Positions 51,635 to 61,101 of a stretch of 64,000 nucleotides of DNA are shown here, in pieces; within the stretch, counting starts at the first letter, position 1, and each line of letters opens with the position of its first letter. The stretch is taken from contig NZ_JBANRJ010000001.1 of assembly GCF_037154075.1 (NCBI RefSeq), forward strand, positions 372,001 to 436,000. The letters run 5' to 3'. The notes beneath the pieces are model-generated. The model was given only the letters and a program-made list of their open reading frames with translations, did not search any database and was not told the DNA's origin. This stretch comes from Sphingobium aromaticiconvertens. Lineage in GTDB: Bacteria; Pseudomonadota; Alphaproteobacteria; Sphingomonadales; Sphingomonadaceae. Made by a program: the position numbers and the translations under genes.

Positions 51635-54235
51635 ATGGCCGATATCCAATCCACTGGCGCTGCAGCGCCCATCGTCATCCGCCGTTCCGATTATCGCGCG
51701 CCCGACTGGCTAGTGCCGGACATTACGCTGGACGTCTCCCTTGACGTCTTGTTGACCCGGATTCACGCAACACTCAGCGTCACGCGCAACGGCAACCATG
51801 ATCGCGCACTGCGCCTCGACGGCGACGGTCTGGTTCCGCTGGAGGTTCGCGTCGATGGCCGGGCACTGGATGCCGGAGAGTGGACCATTGATGGCGGCGC
51901 GCTCGTCATAACCCTCCCGACCGATACGCATAGGATTGAAACGCTGGTGGAGATTTCTCCGCAGGCCAACAGCAAATTGATGGGTCTCTATGCCAGCGGC
52001 GGTCTGCTATGCACTCAATGCGAGGCCCAGGGATTCCGCCGCATCACCTTCTTTCCCGATCGCCCGGATGTCCTGTCGCGCTACCGCGTCCGCATGGCCG
52101 CTGACAAAGCGACCTATCCCATCCTGCTCGCCAATGGTGATCCGGTGGGGCAGGGCGATCTGGAAGGCGGCCGTCACTGGGCCGAATGGACCGACCCCTT
52201 TCCAAAGCCATGCTATCTGTTCGCGCTGGTGGCGGGCGACCTGGCGTGCAATGCCGACAGCTTCATGACCATGAGCGGCCGCGAGGTTGCCCTGGGTATC
52301 TGGGTCAAGGAGGCGGACCTGCTGCGCACCGCCCACGCCATGAAGGCGCTCAAGGATTCGATGGCGTGGGACGAACGGGTCTATGGCCGCGAATATGATC
52401 TGGACGTGTTCAACATCGTTGCGGTTGCGGACTTCAACTTCGGCGCGATGGAGAATAAGGGTCTTAACATTTTCAATTCACGCTACATTCTGGCCGATCC
52501 AGAAACCGCGACCGACATTGATTATGATGGGGTGGAAGGCGTCGTCGCCCATGAATATTTCCATAATTGGTCGGGCAATCGCGTGACCTGTCGCGACTGG
52601 TTCCAGTTAAGTCTCAAGGAAGGCTTCACCGTCTTTCGCGATCAGAATTTCTCCGCCGACATGGGGTCGCATGCGGTCAAGCGGATCGAAGACGTCCGCA
52701 TATTGCGCGCGGCCCAGTTCCAGGAGGATCAAGGACCGCTCGCGCACCCCGTTCGTCCTGAATCCTATATGGAAATCAGTAACTTCTACACCGCCACCAT
52801 CTACAATAAGGGTGCCGAGTTGATCCGCATGATGGCGCTGATGCTGGGCGCTGAACGGTTCCGCGCGGGGAGCGATCTCTATTTCGATCGCCACGATGGC
52901 GAAGCCGCGACCTGTGAGGATTTTGTCCTCGCGATGGAGGAGGGCGGGGGGATCGACCTCACCCAGTTCCGCCATTGGTACGAGCAGGCAGGCACGCCTC
53001 GCGTCAAGGCGCTGCTCTCCCACGACGCGGCGAGCGCAACTGTGACACTGACCCTGGAACAGAGCATGCAACCGACAGCCGGCCAGCCGGTCAAGCAACC
53101 CATGGCGATCCCGCTCCGCACCGCGCTGTTCGATCCCGCCACACAGGCGCATCAGGGCGATCACCTCCTCATGCTGACGCAAGAGCAGCAGAGCTTCACT
53201 TTCGCCGGTTTCACCAACCTGCCCATCCTGTCAATCAATCGCGGCTTTTCCGCGCCCGTGATTCTGGACGCCAACCGCAGTCAGGCCGATCTCACCTTCC
53301 TGTCGGCGCATGACGACGATCCCTTCGCCCGTTATGAAGCGATACAGCAGTTGATGGTCAACGTCCTGATCGGCGCTGTCGCTGGCCAACCGACAGATGA
53401 AGACGCGGTTATCGCCGCTATCCGCAACACCGCGACCGACCCCGTGCTCGACCCCGCTTTTGTCGCCGAAGCCATCCGTCTGCCCAGCGAAGCCTATCTG
53501 GGTGACCAGATGGGACAGGTCGACCCGGATGCCATTCATGCCGCGCGCGAAGCGCTTCAGCGCCGTATCGGCGCCGATCTGGAGCCGATCTGGCGCGATA
53601 TCCATGACCGGACGGAGGCCAACGGCTTCTCCCTGTCCTCCGCTGCCAAGGGCGCGCGCAAGCTCCGCAACTCAGCGCTTGCCTATCTGATCGCCTCGGG
53701 CGCTTCAGACGGCCCGGCAATCGCCTTCTCCCAGTTCGATCGCGCCGACAACATGACCGAGCGGCAGGCCGCGCTGGCAATCCTGGCAAACGGCATCAGC
53801 GACGAACGGGAAGCCGCGCTCGACATATTCTACAATCGCTATGCCGCCGATCCGCTGGTGCTGGACAAATGGTTCCAGACCCAGGCGCTATCTTTCCACC
53901 CCGACACCGTCGCGCTGGTCGAGGAACTGGGACGGCACAAGGATTTCACCCTCGCCAACCCTAACCGCGTCCGCGCTCTTTACGGTGCCTTCACGGCCAA
54001 CCAGTGGGCCTTTCATCATAGCTCGGGGGAGGGCTATCGCCTCGTTGCAGACTGCATCATCGCGCTGGATGCCCTGAACCCGCAAACCGCTGCCCGCCTC
54101 GTCCCGCCGCTCGGTCGCTGGAAGCGCTTCGACGAAGACCGGGCTGCGAAGATGCGCGCCGAACTGCAACATATTCTGGCCACCACCGGCCTGTCCCGCG
54201 ACGTGACCGAACAGGCGATGAAGAGTCTGGAATAA
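51635..54235 (+). CDS. pepN: Aminopeptidase N (M1 family)
   Basis: An 866-residue M1 zinc aminopeptidase of the bacterial PepN type. The exopeptidase motif is DFNFGAMENKGLNIFN and the zinc site is VAHEYFHNWSGN with the third ligand Glu 18 residues on in SLKEGFT. A C-terminal alpha-helical domain completes the protein. It removes N-terminal residues from peptides in the cytoplasm. It has its own leader of about 115 nt after parB and is followed by the converging Mla lipoprotein gene. Confidence 0.96.
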   Translation: MADIQSTGAAAPIVIRRSDYRAPDWLVPDITLDVSLDVLLTRIHATLSVTRNGNHDRALRLDGDGLVPLEVRVDGRALDAGEWTIDGGALVITLPTDTHRIETLVEISPQANSKLMGLYASGGLLCTQCEAQGFRRITFFPDRPDVLSRYRVRMAADKATYPILLANGDPVGQGDLEGGRHWAEWTDPFPKPCYLFALVAGDLACNADSFMTMSGREVALGIWVKEADLLRTAHAMKALKDSMAWDERVYGREYDLDVFNIVAVADFNFGAMENKGLNIFNSRYILADPETATDIDYDGVEGVVAHEYFHNWSGNRVTCRDWFQLSLKEGFTVFRDQNFSADMGSHAVKRIEDVRILRAAQFQEDQGPLAHPVRPESYMEISNFYTATIYNKGAELIRMMALMLGAERFRAGSDLYFDRHDGEAATCEDFVLAMEEGGGIDLTQFRHWYEQAGTPRVKALLSHDAASATVTLTLEQSMQPTAGQPVKQPMAIPLRTALFDPATQAHQGDHLLMLTQEQQSFTFAGFTNLPILSINRGFSAPVILDANRSQADLTFLSAHDDDPFARYEAIQQLMVNVLIGAVAGQPTDEDAVIAAIRNTATDPVLDPAFVAEAIRLPSEAYLGDQMGQVDPDAIHAAREALQRRIGADLEPIWRDIHDRTEANGFSLSSAAKGARKLRNSALAYLIASGASDGPAIAFSQFDRADNMTERQAALAILANGISDEREAALDIFYNRYAADPLVLDKWFQTQALSFHPDTVALVEELGRHKDFTLANPNRVRALYGAFTANQWAFHHSSGEGYRLVADCIIALDALNPQTAARLVPPLGRWKRFDEDRAAKMRAELQHILATTGLSRDVTEQAMKSLE

Positions 54236-54297
54236 AAAGGGACGGCGCGCGTCATAAACGCCCCCGCCCCCGACGAACCATCATCACACCATGAGGC

Positions 54298-54924
54298 TTA
54301 TCGAGTCGCCGCAACCCAGGCGGCGACATCCGCCGCCACCTTGTTCGCCGCAGCATTAAGCGGTGCGCCGATGCTCAAGGCATCGACCTTGCCCACCGGC
54401 ACACTCGCCGAAAAACGCTGCTTGACGATGGCCGTCCCGCCTTCGCCCGCCATGATCGCATCGAAGGTCACGACGGCGCTATTCGTCTGTGCATCAATGC
54501 CGAACTGCACCAATTCGCCGGTCAATCGCTGGGTCGGATCGGCCGCATATTGCCCCGGCTCCAGCACGATCCGGTCGCTGCCCGCCGCAATCGTCTCCGA
54601 CAGGAGCTTGCGGAACAGGTGGCGCGGCGTATCGGTCCATTGCGCATCCGTCACATAAGCGACGGAGGTCGGGCTGACCTGCACCGGCACGCGGACCGTA
54701 TCAAGCAGCTTGGGCGCATCGGGATCTGCAATGACCAGACTGCCAACATCATTCCCACGGCGCACCGTTCCGGGTGCCACTGCCTGAGTGGCACTAAGCG
54801 TCAGGAGCTGCGAAGGCGGCTTGGCGCCAAAGGATACGCAGCCCGTCAGCCCGAGTGCAACGGTGAACGCCAGGATCGCACCGGCGGGTTGTTTCATGTG
54901 GAACATCCTGTGCATCCTTCTCAT
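54298..54924 (-). CDS. ABC-type transport auxiliary lipoprotein (PqiC/MlaD-associated type)
   Basis: A 208-residue lipoprotein. The signal ends in a lipobox, ALGLTGC (Cys near residue 29), and the mature part matches the auxiliary-component family found with MCE transporters: LDTVRVPVQVSPTSVAYVTD and DTPRHLFRKLLSETI are visible. It probably anchors to the outer membrane and helps the MlaD-type hexamer reach across the periplasm. Several in-frame ATGs exist; 54924 gives an ATGA overlap with mlaD, and 54897 (MKQPAGAILAF) gives a tighter signal peptide. A degenerate parS spans this start region. Confidence 0.85.
   Translation of the reverse strand: MRRMHRMFHMKQPAGAILAFTVALGLTGCVSFGAKPPSQLLTLSATQAVAPGTVRRGNDVGSLVIADPDAPKLLDTVRVPVQVSPTSVAYVTDAQWTDTPRHLFRKLLSETIAAGSDRIVLEPGQYAADPTQRLTGELVQFGIDAQTNSAVVTFDAIMAGEGGTAIVKQRFSASVPVGKVDALSIGAPLNAAANKVAADVAAWVAATR
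54890..54905. other. Degenerate parS-like site
   Basis: TGTTTCATGTGGAACA differs from parS site 3 by one base in the core (CATG for CACG). It is 3.4 kb past parB, in the first codons of the Mla lipoprotein gene. Core changes usually weaken ParB binding, so it may not be functional. Confidence 0.4.
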
Positions 54925-55883
54925 GGCTTATAGTCCGGCAACTTGGGCGACCCGACCAGCGATCCGGCGCCCTGCTGGTCCAGCTTTTCCGCAACTCCGC
55001 GGAAGGCACGCGACATCTCGCGCAGATCATGGACCAATTGGTTGACCTCCGGCATCGTCTGGCGGCTGAAAGTTCGCACGCCCGGCTGCGCCTCGGCGAT
55101 CGTCTTGTCCAGCGTCTCAATACTCTTGGTGGAGGCCTGTACCGTCTTGCGAAGGTCCGCCATCAGCGGACGACCTTCCTCGTTCAGCATCGTATCCGTC
55201 GTAGCCGCCAGCTTGCCGATCTGCTCCACGGCAACCCCCGTGCGCTGCACAGCGATTCGCGCCTCTGCCAGGGTGGCGGCAATTTCGGGACTGCGATCGG
55301 CCAGCGCGCCGGACACTCGCTCGACATTGGCCAATATGCTCGCGATCGACTGCTGATTCTTGTCGCTCAACAACTCGGTCAGTCGCTCGGTCAGCGTCGT
55401 CAGCCGCTCAAGCAATTGCGGCGCATTGTTCAACAGTTCACCCAGAGCACCCGGTTTGGTGGGGATCACCGCCACCCCATCGGGGCAGGCGGATAGCGGA
55501 TTTTCCGCCGGACACTGGATCGGTGGCGCACCCTTGACCGCGCCATCCAGTACGATTTCGGAGACGCCGGTAAAGCCTACGCCCGCGATCGTCGCAGTGG
55601 TGCCCTGCAATATCGGTGTCTCGTCCTTCACCGCGATGCGGACCTTCACGAAGCTCGGATCGCGCTTCCATAGTTCGATCGACTTTACCTGGCCGGACGG
55701 GACGCCCGAATAGTTGACGCCCGAACCCTTGGCGAGACCATTGACCGACGTCTTGAAAAAAATGTCGAACTCCCGGTCCTGGCCATCGGAAATGCGCGAA
55801 AACCAGAAGGCCGCGATCATAACCGCCGCCAGCAATCCCAGCACGACGGCGCCCACCAGCACATGGTTGGAACGTGTTTCCAT
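54921..55883 (-). CDS. mlaD: MlaD-type MCE domain protein
   Basis: A 320-residue protein with one N-terminal membrane span (VLVGAVVLGLLAAVMIAAFWF) and an MCE domain (about residues 38-140), in which KGSGVNYSGVPSGQVKSIEL is the family core. A long helical C-terminal region (about 150-300) full of Leu/Thr/Glu follows. MCE hexamers form the lipid channel or shuttle between the ABC pump and outer membrane. It starts 3 nt after the ATPase gene and overlaps the lipoprotein gene by 4 nt. Confidence 0.92.
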   Translation of the reverse strand: METRSNHVLVGAVVLGLLAAVMIAAFWFSRISDGQDREFDIFFKTSVNGLAKGSGVNYSGVPSGQVKSIELWKRDPSFVKVRIAVKDETPILQGTTATIAGVGFTGVSEIVLDGAVKGAPPIQCPAENPLSACPDGVAVIPTKPGALGELLNNAPQLLERLTTLTERLTELLSDKNQQSIASILANVERVSGALADRSPEIAATLAEARIAVQRTGVAVEQIGKLAATTDTMLNEEGRPLMADLRKTVQASTKSIETLDKTIAEAQPGVRTFSRQTMPEVNQLVHDLREMSRAFRGVAEKLDQQGAGSLVGSPKLPDYKP

Positions 55884-55886
55884 ATC

Positions 55887-56774
55887 CTATCGCCTTCCGT
55901 CCGCCGCATCGGCAGAAGCTTTCTGGGCCTCTGCCTTGCCGGCTGCCTTGCTTACCGCCGCAGTCGCGGCCCGACCGCGTGGGCCATTGAAATATTCCTG
56001 AATCCAGGGGTGGTCCATCGCCAGCAATTCCTCGATCGTGCCGACGGCGATCACCTTCCTGTCGGCCAACACCGCAACCCGATCACAGATCGAATAAAGC
56101 GTATCGAGATCATGGGTGATGAGGAAAATGGTCAGGCCCAGCGTCTGCTGCAATTGCCGCGTCTGCTCGTCGAAAGAGGCCGCGCCGATGGGGTCGAGAC
56201 CCGCTGTTGGCTCATCCAGGAACAGGAGATCCGGGTCGATCGCCAGCGCCCTCGCCAAGCCCGCGCGCTTCTTCATGCCGCCCGACAGTTCGGACGGATA
56301 TTTGGGGCCAGCCTCCGCTGGCAGGCCGGTCATGCGAATCTTGTAAGCCGCAATCTCATCGCGCAATTGCGGGCCGATATTGGGATAATATTCGCGCAAC
56401 GGGACTTCGACATTTTCGGCCACGGTCAGGGTGGAGAACAGTGCGCCGCCCTGAAACAACACGCCCCAACGCTTGCGGATGGCCAGCGCCTGGTCATCCA
56501 GCCGATTGATCATCGACTCGCCAAAGACGTGAACCTCGCCCTCCATCGGCGTCTGCAAACCGATAATCGACCGCATCAAAACCGACTTGCCAGTGCCAGA
56601 GCCGCCGACCACGCCCAATATCTCGCCCTTGCGAACGTCAAGGTCCAGCCCGTCATGGACAATCTGGTCACCAAAACCATTCTTCAGGCCACGTACCGAA
56701 ATGGCGATGTCCGCCGTTTCCAGCGCTTCATTGATTCGCTGCTCTTCGGCAGCCATCTCTTCTTCTTCGGACAT
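55887..56774 (-). CDS. mlaF: MlaF-type ABC transporter ATP-binding protein
   Basis: A 295-residue ABC ATPase. Walker A is VVGGSGTGKSVLMRSI, the signature is YPSELSGGMKKRAGLARAL, Walker B is LLFLDEPTAGLDPIGAA, and the H-loop is LITHDLDTLYS. GGMKKR in the signature region is typical of the MlaF/Ttg2A type. An acidic N-terminus (MSEEEEMAAEEQR) precedes the domain. ATG at 56774 shares a base with the permease stop (TGATG) and is preferred to the GTG at 56783. Confidence 0.93.
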   Translation of the reverse strand: MSEEEEMAAEEQRINEALETADIAISVRGLKNGFGDQIVHDGLDLDVRKGEILGVVGGSGTGKSVLMRSIIGLQTPMEGEVHVFGESMINRLDDQALAIRKRWGVLFQGGALFSTLTVAENVEVPLREYYPNIGPQLRDEIAAYKIRMTGLPAEAGPKYPSELSGGMKKRAGLARALAIDPDLLFLDEPTAGLDPIGAASFDEQTRQLQQTLGLTIFLITHDLDTLYSICDRVAVLADRKVIAVGTIEELLAMDHPWIQEYFNGPRGRAATAAVSKAAGKAEAQKASADAADGRR

Positions 56775-57883
56775 CAATTCCACCCGATCCAGGTGAAGAA
56801 GACCGCGAAAAAGGCATCGATGACGATCACCAGGAAGATCGCCTGCACGACAGCAGCGGTGGTCCGCAGGCCGACCTCTTCAGCATTGGCCTTGACCTGC
56901 ATCCCCTGAAAACAGCCGGAAATGGCGATGATCAGACCGAATACCGGCGCCTTGAGAAGCCCCACCCACAGGTCGGTGATCGGCACCACCTCCCGCAACC
57001 GCTGGACGAAGGTGACAGGCGGAATGTCCAGCGCGACCCAGCACAGAAACCCGCCGCCAATGACAGACAGGACCGAGGCATAGAATCCCAGCAGCGGCAT
57101 CATGATGACCACGGCCAGCGTGCGGGGCAGTACCAGCGCCTCCATCGGTGACACCCCGATCGTCCGCATCGCGTCAATCTCTTCGGTCAGCTTCATCGTG
57201 CCCAGCTGCGCGGCAAAGGCGGAGCCTGACCGGCCCGCGACCATGATCGCGGTCATCAACACGCCCAGTTCGCGAAAGGTCAGGCGGCCGACCAGGTTGA
57301 TTGTCAGCATCTCCATACCGAACTGACGCAACTGCACCGAACCCTGCTGGGCGATGACGATGCCGATCAGGAAACTCATCAACCCGATGATGCCCAGCGC
57401 CGAAACGCCGACCACTTCGAACCGCTGAATGACAGCGTTGATACGAAATTTGCTGGGATGGCGGATCAGCGTCCAACTAGAAACCAGTGTCGATCCGAAA
57501 AAACCCAGCAGCCCGACCAATGTTGTGCCGGAAGCAATTACCGCCTCGCCGATCTGACCCAAAACGCGCTGGAATGGCGGGGTCGTGTCGGGGCGGATGG
57601 AGACCGGCTCATCGACCTTACCGATCTCGCCTATCAATCGCTCGGTTTCGCCGGTTGCGCCCGTGATCGGACAATCGAGTCGCCGCGCGGTGCGGTGAAT
57701 CGTCCAGGCACCGATCGTATCGACATGGGGTACATCACTGATGTCGATCGCCTCGACCGGTCCCTCAATAGCATCCAGCCGATCAGGCAAGTCGCCCAGG
57801 CAGGCGACGGTCACATTGCCCGACAGGCGGACGAGCGACCCGCCGTCGCGCGTCTCTTGGGCAAGGTCGGCGGCTTTCATCAT
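56774..57883 (-). CDS. mlaE: MlaE-type ABC permease with N-terminal STAS-like domain
   Basis: A 369-residue protein made of an N-terminal STAS-like domain (about residues 1-105, with IDISDVPHVDTIGAWTI) and a MlaE permease domain with five or so spans (about 115-369). The permease shows QRFEVVGVSALGIIGLMSF, RELGVLMTAIMVAGRSGSAF and TEEIDAMRTIGVSPMEALVL, the family core. In E. coli the STAS subunit MlaB is a separate protein; fusion to the permease is known in other proteobacteria. It is the first gene of the mlaE-mlaF-mlaD-lipoprotein operon. Confidence 0.92.
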   Translation of the reverse strand: MMKAADLAQETRDGGSLVRLSGNVTVACLGDLPDRLDAIEGPVEAIDISDVPHVDTIGAWTIHRTARRLDCPITGATGETERLIGEIGKVDEPVSIRPDTTPPFQRVLGQIGEAVIASGTTLVGLLGFFGSTLVSSWTLIRHPSKFRINAVIQRFEVVGVSALGIIGLMSFLIGIVIAQQGSVQLRQFGMEMLTINLVGRLTFRELGVLMTAIMVAGRSGSAFAAQLGTMKLTEEIDAMRTIGVSPMEALVLPRTLAVVIMMPLLGFYASVLSVIGGGFLCWVALDIPPVTFVQRLREVVPITDLWVGLLKAPVFGLIIAISGCFQGMQVKANAEEVGLRTTAAVVQAIFLVIVIDAFFAVFFTWIGWN

Positions 57884-57982
57884 GCGATGGGATTACTGGT
57901 CCAATATCGGTTGCACGGCAAGCCGAAACGGCCCATCCGCAATCCAGAACGTGTGAGCGGCAGGAAAAGTTTCGGGAACGGC

Positions 57983-58660
57983 ATGAAGACCCACAAGCTG
58001 GCGATCTACGACATGGATCGCACGGTGACCTTTACCGGCACTTATACCGGCTTTTTGATTCATGTGGCGCTGCACCTGGCGCCCTGGCGGCTTGTCCTGC
58101 TGCCGCTCGTGCCGCTGGTCATGCTCGCTTATGTGCTCCGGCTGATCCCCCGCCAGACGCTCAAGGAAGTGAATCAAGCGCTGATGATCGGCCGTCAGGT
58201 CGAACGCGCTAAACTGATGCCCCATATCGAAAGCTTTGCTGACAAGGTGATCGGTGGCAATCTTCGCAAAGGCGCGGTCGAGCAGATCGCGCGAGATCGG
58301 GCCGATGGCTATACGCTGGTGCTCGCGACCGCTTCCTACCGCCTCTATGTGACGTCCATCGCGCAGCGGCTGGGTTTCGATGCGGTCATCGCCACCGATC
58401 ATATAAATCAGGATCTGCCCTATGTCCGCGCCAGGATCGCAGGCGAAAATTGCTATGACATGGGCAAGCTCCGGATGATCAAGGCGTGGATGGCCGCGCA
58501 GGCGATCGACCGCTCAATGGCGCATATCCGGGCCTATTCCGACCATGTGTCGGACGCCCCGATGCTGGAATTCGCCGACGAGGCCTTCGCCGCCAATCCG
58601 CACCAGCCGCTCGCAAAGCTCGCAATTGAGCGCGGCTGGGCGCGGGTTGACTGGGATTAG
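57983..58660 (+). CDS. HAD-IB family phosphatase (SerB-like)
   Basis: A 225-residue HAD-IB hydrolase. The nucleophile motif is LAIYDMDRTVTFTGT (residues 6-20), a threonine in LVLATASYRLYV is motif II, and RAYSDHVSDAPML is motif IV. The helical cap is inserted after motif I. Relatives dephosphorylate phosphoserine, lysophosphatidate or similar compounds. A hydrophobic stretch, LVLLPLVPLVMLAYVL, near residue 45 could be membrane-associated, which suggests a lipid-linked substrate. It diverges from mlaE with about 100 nt between starts. Confidence 0.85.
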   Translation: MKTHKLAIYDMDRTVTFTGTYTGFLIHVALHLAPWRLVLLPLVPLVMLAYVLRLIPRQTLKEVNQALMIGRQVERAKLMPHIESFADKVIGGNLRKGAVEQIARDRADGYTLVLATASYRLYVTSIAQRLGFDAVIATDHINQDLPYVRARIAGENCYDMGKLRMIKAWMAAQAIDRSMAHIRAYSDHVSDAPMLEFADEAFAANPHQPLAKLAIERGWARVDWD

Positions 58661-58670
58661 CGTTTCGCCA

Positions 58671-59624
58671 TCAGCCTGCATCCCGAACAGGCGTCGGCAG
58701 CGGCTCTCCGGCAAAATGCGCGGACAGGTTGGCAAACAGCATCTGCGTCATCCGCGCTACCGCCGCATCGGTCGCGCCGCCGCCATGTGGGGCAAGCACA
58801 GTTTGCGGCACATCCACCCAGCGCGCAGGGGTGGTCGGCTCCTCCCAAAACACATCGAGCGCCGCGCCGCCCAGCGCGCCGCTTCGCAACGCCGCGATCA
58901 ACGCATCCTCGTCCACCACCTGCCCGCGTGAGACATTGACGAGCAGACCATCGGGGCCAAGCGCCGCCATCACCCGCGCATCGATTATCCCGACATTGCC
59001 CGCAAAGGCACGGGGCGCGGCCACCAATATATCGCTTTCCCGTGCCAGTTCGATCAGGCTTTCCGCGCGCGGCCATGGGGCGTCCGGCTTGGGACGCGGC
59101 CCCCACCAGCCGACCTGCATCCGCATCGCTTCAGCCCGACGCGCGATCCCCATGCCGATGCCACCCAACCCGACAATGCCGAGCCGCGCACCACCCAGCG
59201 ATCGGGTCATCCGCTTCGGCCCCGGCTGCCAGCCGCCCGACCGGACCATATGGTCGCCCTCCACGATGCCGCGACGATGGGCGATGATCAGGCCAATGGC
59301 GAGGTCCGCGACATCCTCGCCATTGGCGTCCTGCGCATGCGCCACTGCAATCCCGTGCGAACGCGCCCAACCGACGTCAACACCGTCATAGCCAACCGTG
59401 AAACAGGCAATCAGCTTCAGGCGCGGCATCGTTTCCAGCCAGGCGGGTTCCAGCCGAAACTCGCCCGCTGCAACCAAGGCCTCGACCTCGTCCAGCCGGG
59501 TCGCGCTGCCCTCTTCCCACCAGGCGATCGCATCATAGTGATCGCGCAACAGAGGCAACAACCCGGCCAGCAGAGGCTGCACCACCAGAATAACCGGCTT
59601 GCGGCCCATCGTTGCCCCCATCAC
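58671..59624 (-). CDS. D-2-hydroxyacid dehydrogenase family protein
   Basis: A 317-residue NAD(P)-dependent dehydrogenase. The nucleotide fold is LGIVGLGGIGMGIARRAEAM (about residues 145-164). The catalytic triad is Arg in VNVSRGQVVDEDAL, Glu in WEEP and His in LAPHGGGAT. It reduces glyoxylate, hydroxypyruvate or similar 2-oxoacids. The ATG at 59624 overlaps the PLP-lyase stop by 4 nt; the ATG at 59609 (MGRKPVIL) is an alternative start with a cleaner N-terminus. It converges with the HAD-IB gene (10 nt apart). Confidence 0.9.
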   Translation of the reverse strand: MMGATMGRKPVILVVQPLLAGLLPLLRDHYDAIAWWEEGSATRLDEVEALVAAGEFRLEPAWLETMPRLKLIACFTVGYDGVDVGWARSHGIAVAHAQDANGEDVADLAIGLIIAHRRGIVEGDHMVRSGGWQPGPKRMTRSLGGARLGIVGLGGIGMGIARRAEAMRMQVGWWGPRPKPDAPWPRAESLIELARESDILVAAPRAFAGNVGIIDARVMAALGPDGLLVNVSRGQVVDEDALIAALRSGALGGAALDVFWEEPTTPARWVDVPQTVLAPHGGGATDAAVARMTQMLFANLSAHFAGEPLPTPVRDAG

Positions 59625-60973
59625 CCCGCCATCGCCCGCAACGCTTGCGTAAAATCGGCGATCAGGTCGTCGGCATCTTCGCAGCCGATCGAAATGCGAA
59701 CCATATTGTCGCCAATGCCCAGCGCCGCCTTACGTTCTGCGGGGACCGAAAGGTGCGTCATGGCGGCAGGATGGCTGGCCAGCGTCTCGGTCCCGCCCAG
59801 GCTGACGGCGAGCTTCGCGATCTTGAGCGCGTCGAGAAAGGCGAAACTCTCCGCCTCGCCGCCCTTGAGGTAGAGCGAGAAGGTCGACCCCGCGCCCGTA
59901 CAATGCCGGTCATAAATATCCTGTTGCCGCGCATTTTCCGGAAAGCCCAGATAGACGATCTTCTCCACCTGCGGTTGATCCCGCAACCAGGTGCAGACCT
60001 TGGCCGCATTCTCGCCCGCTCGGCTCATCCGCAATTCCAGCGTCTCCAGACTGCGCAGCAGCATCCAGGCGGAATGCGGGTCGAGGATCGTGCCGATCGT
60101 GTTACGCATCATCCGGATGGTGTTGATGAGCGCGTTCGTGCCCAACACCCCACCGGCCACCAGATCGCTATGCCCGCCCGCATATTTGGTGAGCGAATAG
60201 ATCACCAGATCCGCGCCGTGATTCAAGGGCTTCAACCACAACGGTCCCAGAAAGGTATTGTCGATGGCGACCGGCGGCACATGGTCCTCACCTGCAAACA
60301 AGGCGTTACGCCGCGCCACAACCGCCTCGATATCCACCAGCACATTGGTCGGGTTGGCGGGACTTTCCAGATAGATGAGTGCAACGCGACCCAGACCCTT
60401 CGCCTTTTCGATCAGCGCACCAATCTCATCCTCGGTCGCGCCAGCGGGGAAGTCCAGCCACTGCACCCCGAACTTGCCCAATATGCGCCCGATCAGCGCT
60501 TCGCTCGCGGCATAGAGCGGCGCGGAATGGACGATCACGTCGCCCGGCTGCACCATCGCCAGCAGAGTCGTCGCGATCGCCGACATGCCGCTCGAAAAGA
60601 GCAGCGCATCCTCCGCCTCTTCCCACACCGACAAGCGATCCTCGGCAATTTCCTGATTGGGACCGTTGAAACGGGAATAAACCAGTCCTTCGGACCCGCC
60701 GGGACGGATGCCCGTCACCCCTTCAAAATGCCGCTTTCCCGCTGCCGCGCTTTCAAAGGCAAAGGTGGAGGTGAGGAAGATGGGCGGCTTCAGCGATCCT
60801 TCCGACAGGCTGGGATCATAACCATGTCCCATCATTAACGTCGCGGGGCTGAGTTTGCGACCGTCAATCTCCATGATCGCCGGCTTGGGCCGGCGGCGGT
60901 TGTTGCTGGGGGTCGATTCGAGCGAGGTGCCCGTAAGATCGGCTTCATTCATTCCGCTGGTGTCGGCGGCCAT
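59621..60973 (-). CDS. Cystathionine gamma-synthase/methionine gamma-lyase family PLP enzyme
   Basis: A 450-residue Cys/Met-metabolism PLP enzyme. LVYSRFNGPNQEIAEDRLS and LLFSSGMSAIATTLLAM bind cofactor phosphate, and the Schiff-base lysine is in VIYSLTKYAGGHSDLVAGG. A 45-residue N-terminal extension and internal insert (FEGVTGIRPGGSEG) set it apart from E. coli MetB; the family is usually annotated cystathionine gamma-synthase family. It may act as a gamma-lyase making 2-oxobutyrate. ATG at 60973 is assumed; 60952 (MNEADLTG) is possible. A 2-hydroxyacid dehydrogenase overlaps downstream. Confidence 0.9.
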   Translation of the reverse strand: MAADTSGMNEADLTGTSLESTPSNNRRRPKPAIMEIDGRKLSPATLMMGHGYDPSLSEGSLKPPIFLTSTFAFESAAAGKRHFEGVTGIRPGGSEGLVYSRFNGPNQEIAEDRLSVWEEAEDALLFSSGMSAIATTLLAMVQPGDVIVHSAPLYAASEALIGRILGKFGVQWLDFPAGATEDEIGALIEKAKGLGRVALIYLESPANPTNVLVDIEAVVARRNALFAGEDHVPPVAIDNTFLGPLWLKPLNHGADLVIYSLTKYAGGHSDLVAGGVLGTNALINTIRMMRNTIGTILDPHSAWMLLRSLETLELRMSRAGENAAKVCTWLRDQPQVEKIVYLGFPENARQQDIYDRHCTGAGSTFSLYLKGGEAESFAFLDALKIAKLAVSLGGTETLASHPAAMTHLSVPAERKAALGIGDNMVRISIGCEDADDLIADFTQALRAMAG

Positions 60974-61101
60974 GGTGAGTCTCCTGCAATGTTCGGCGAC
61001 CTGTGCCCGGTCGCTCCTGATGCAGAGGAAGCTAGAGCGCGGCGACAGGTTCCGCCAGTGCCCGACTTGAAAGCAGGCGCATAGAGGCGCATAGCCACGT
61101 C

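Noticed and set aside
47000..51700. Replication origin next to parAB
   Set aside because: No cluster of TTATCCACA-type DnaA boxes or AT-rich stretch is seen in the gaps; the origin is probably near but outside the window.
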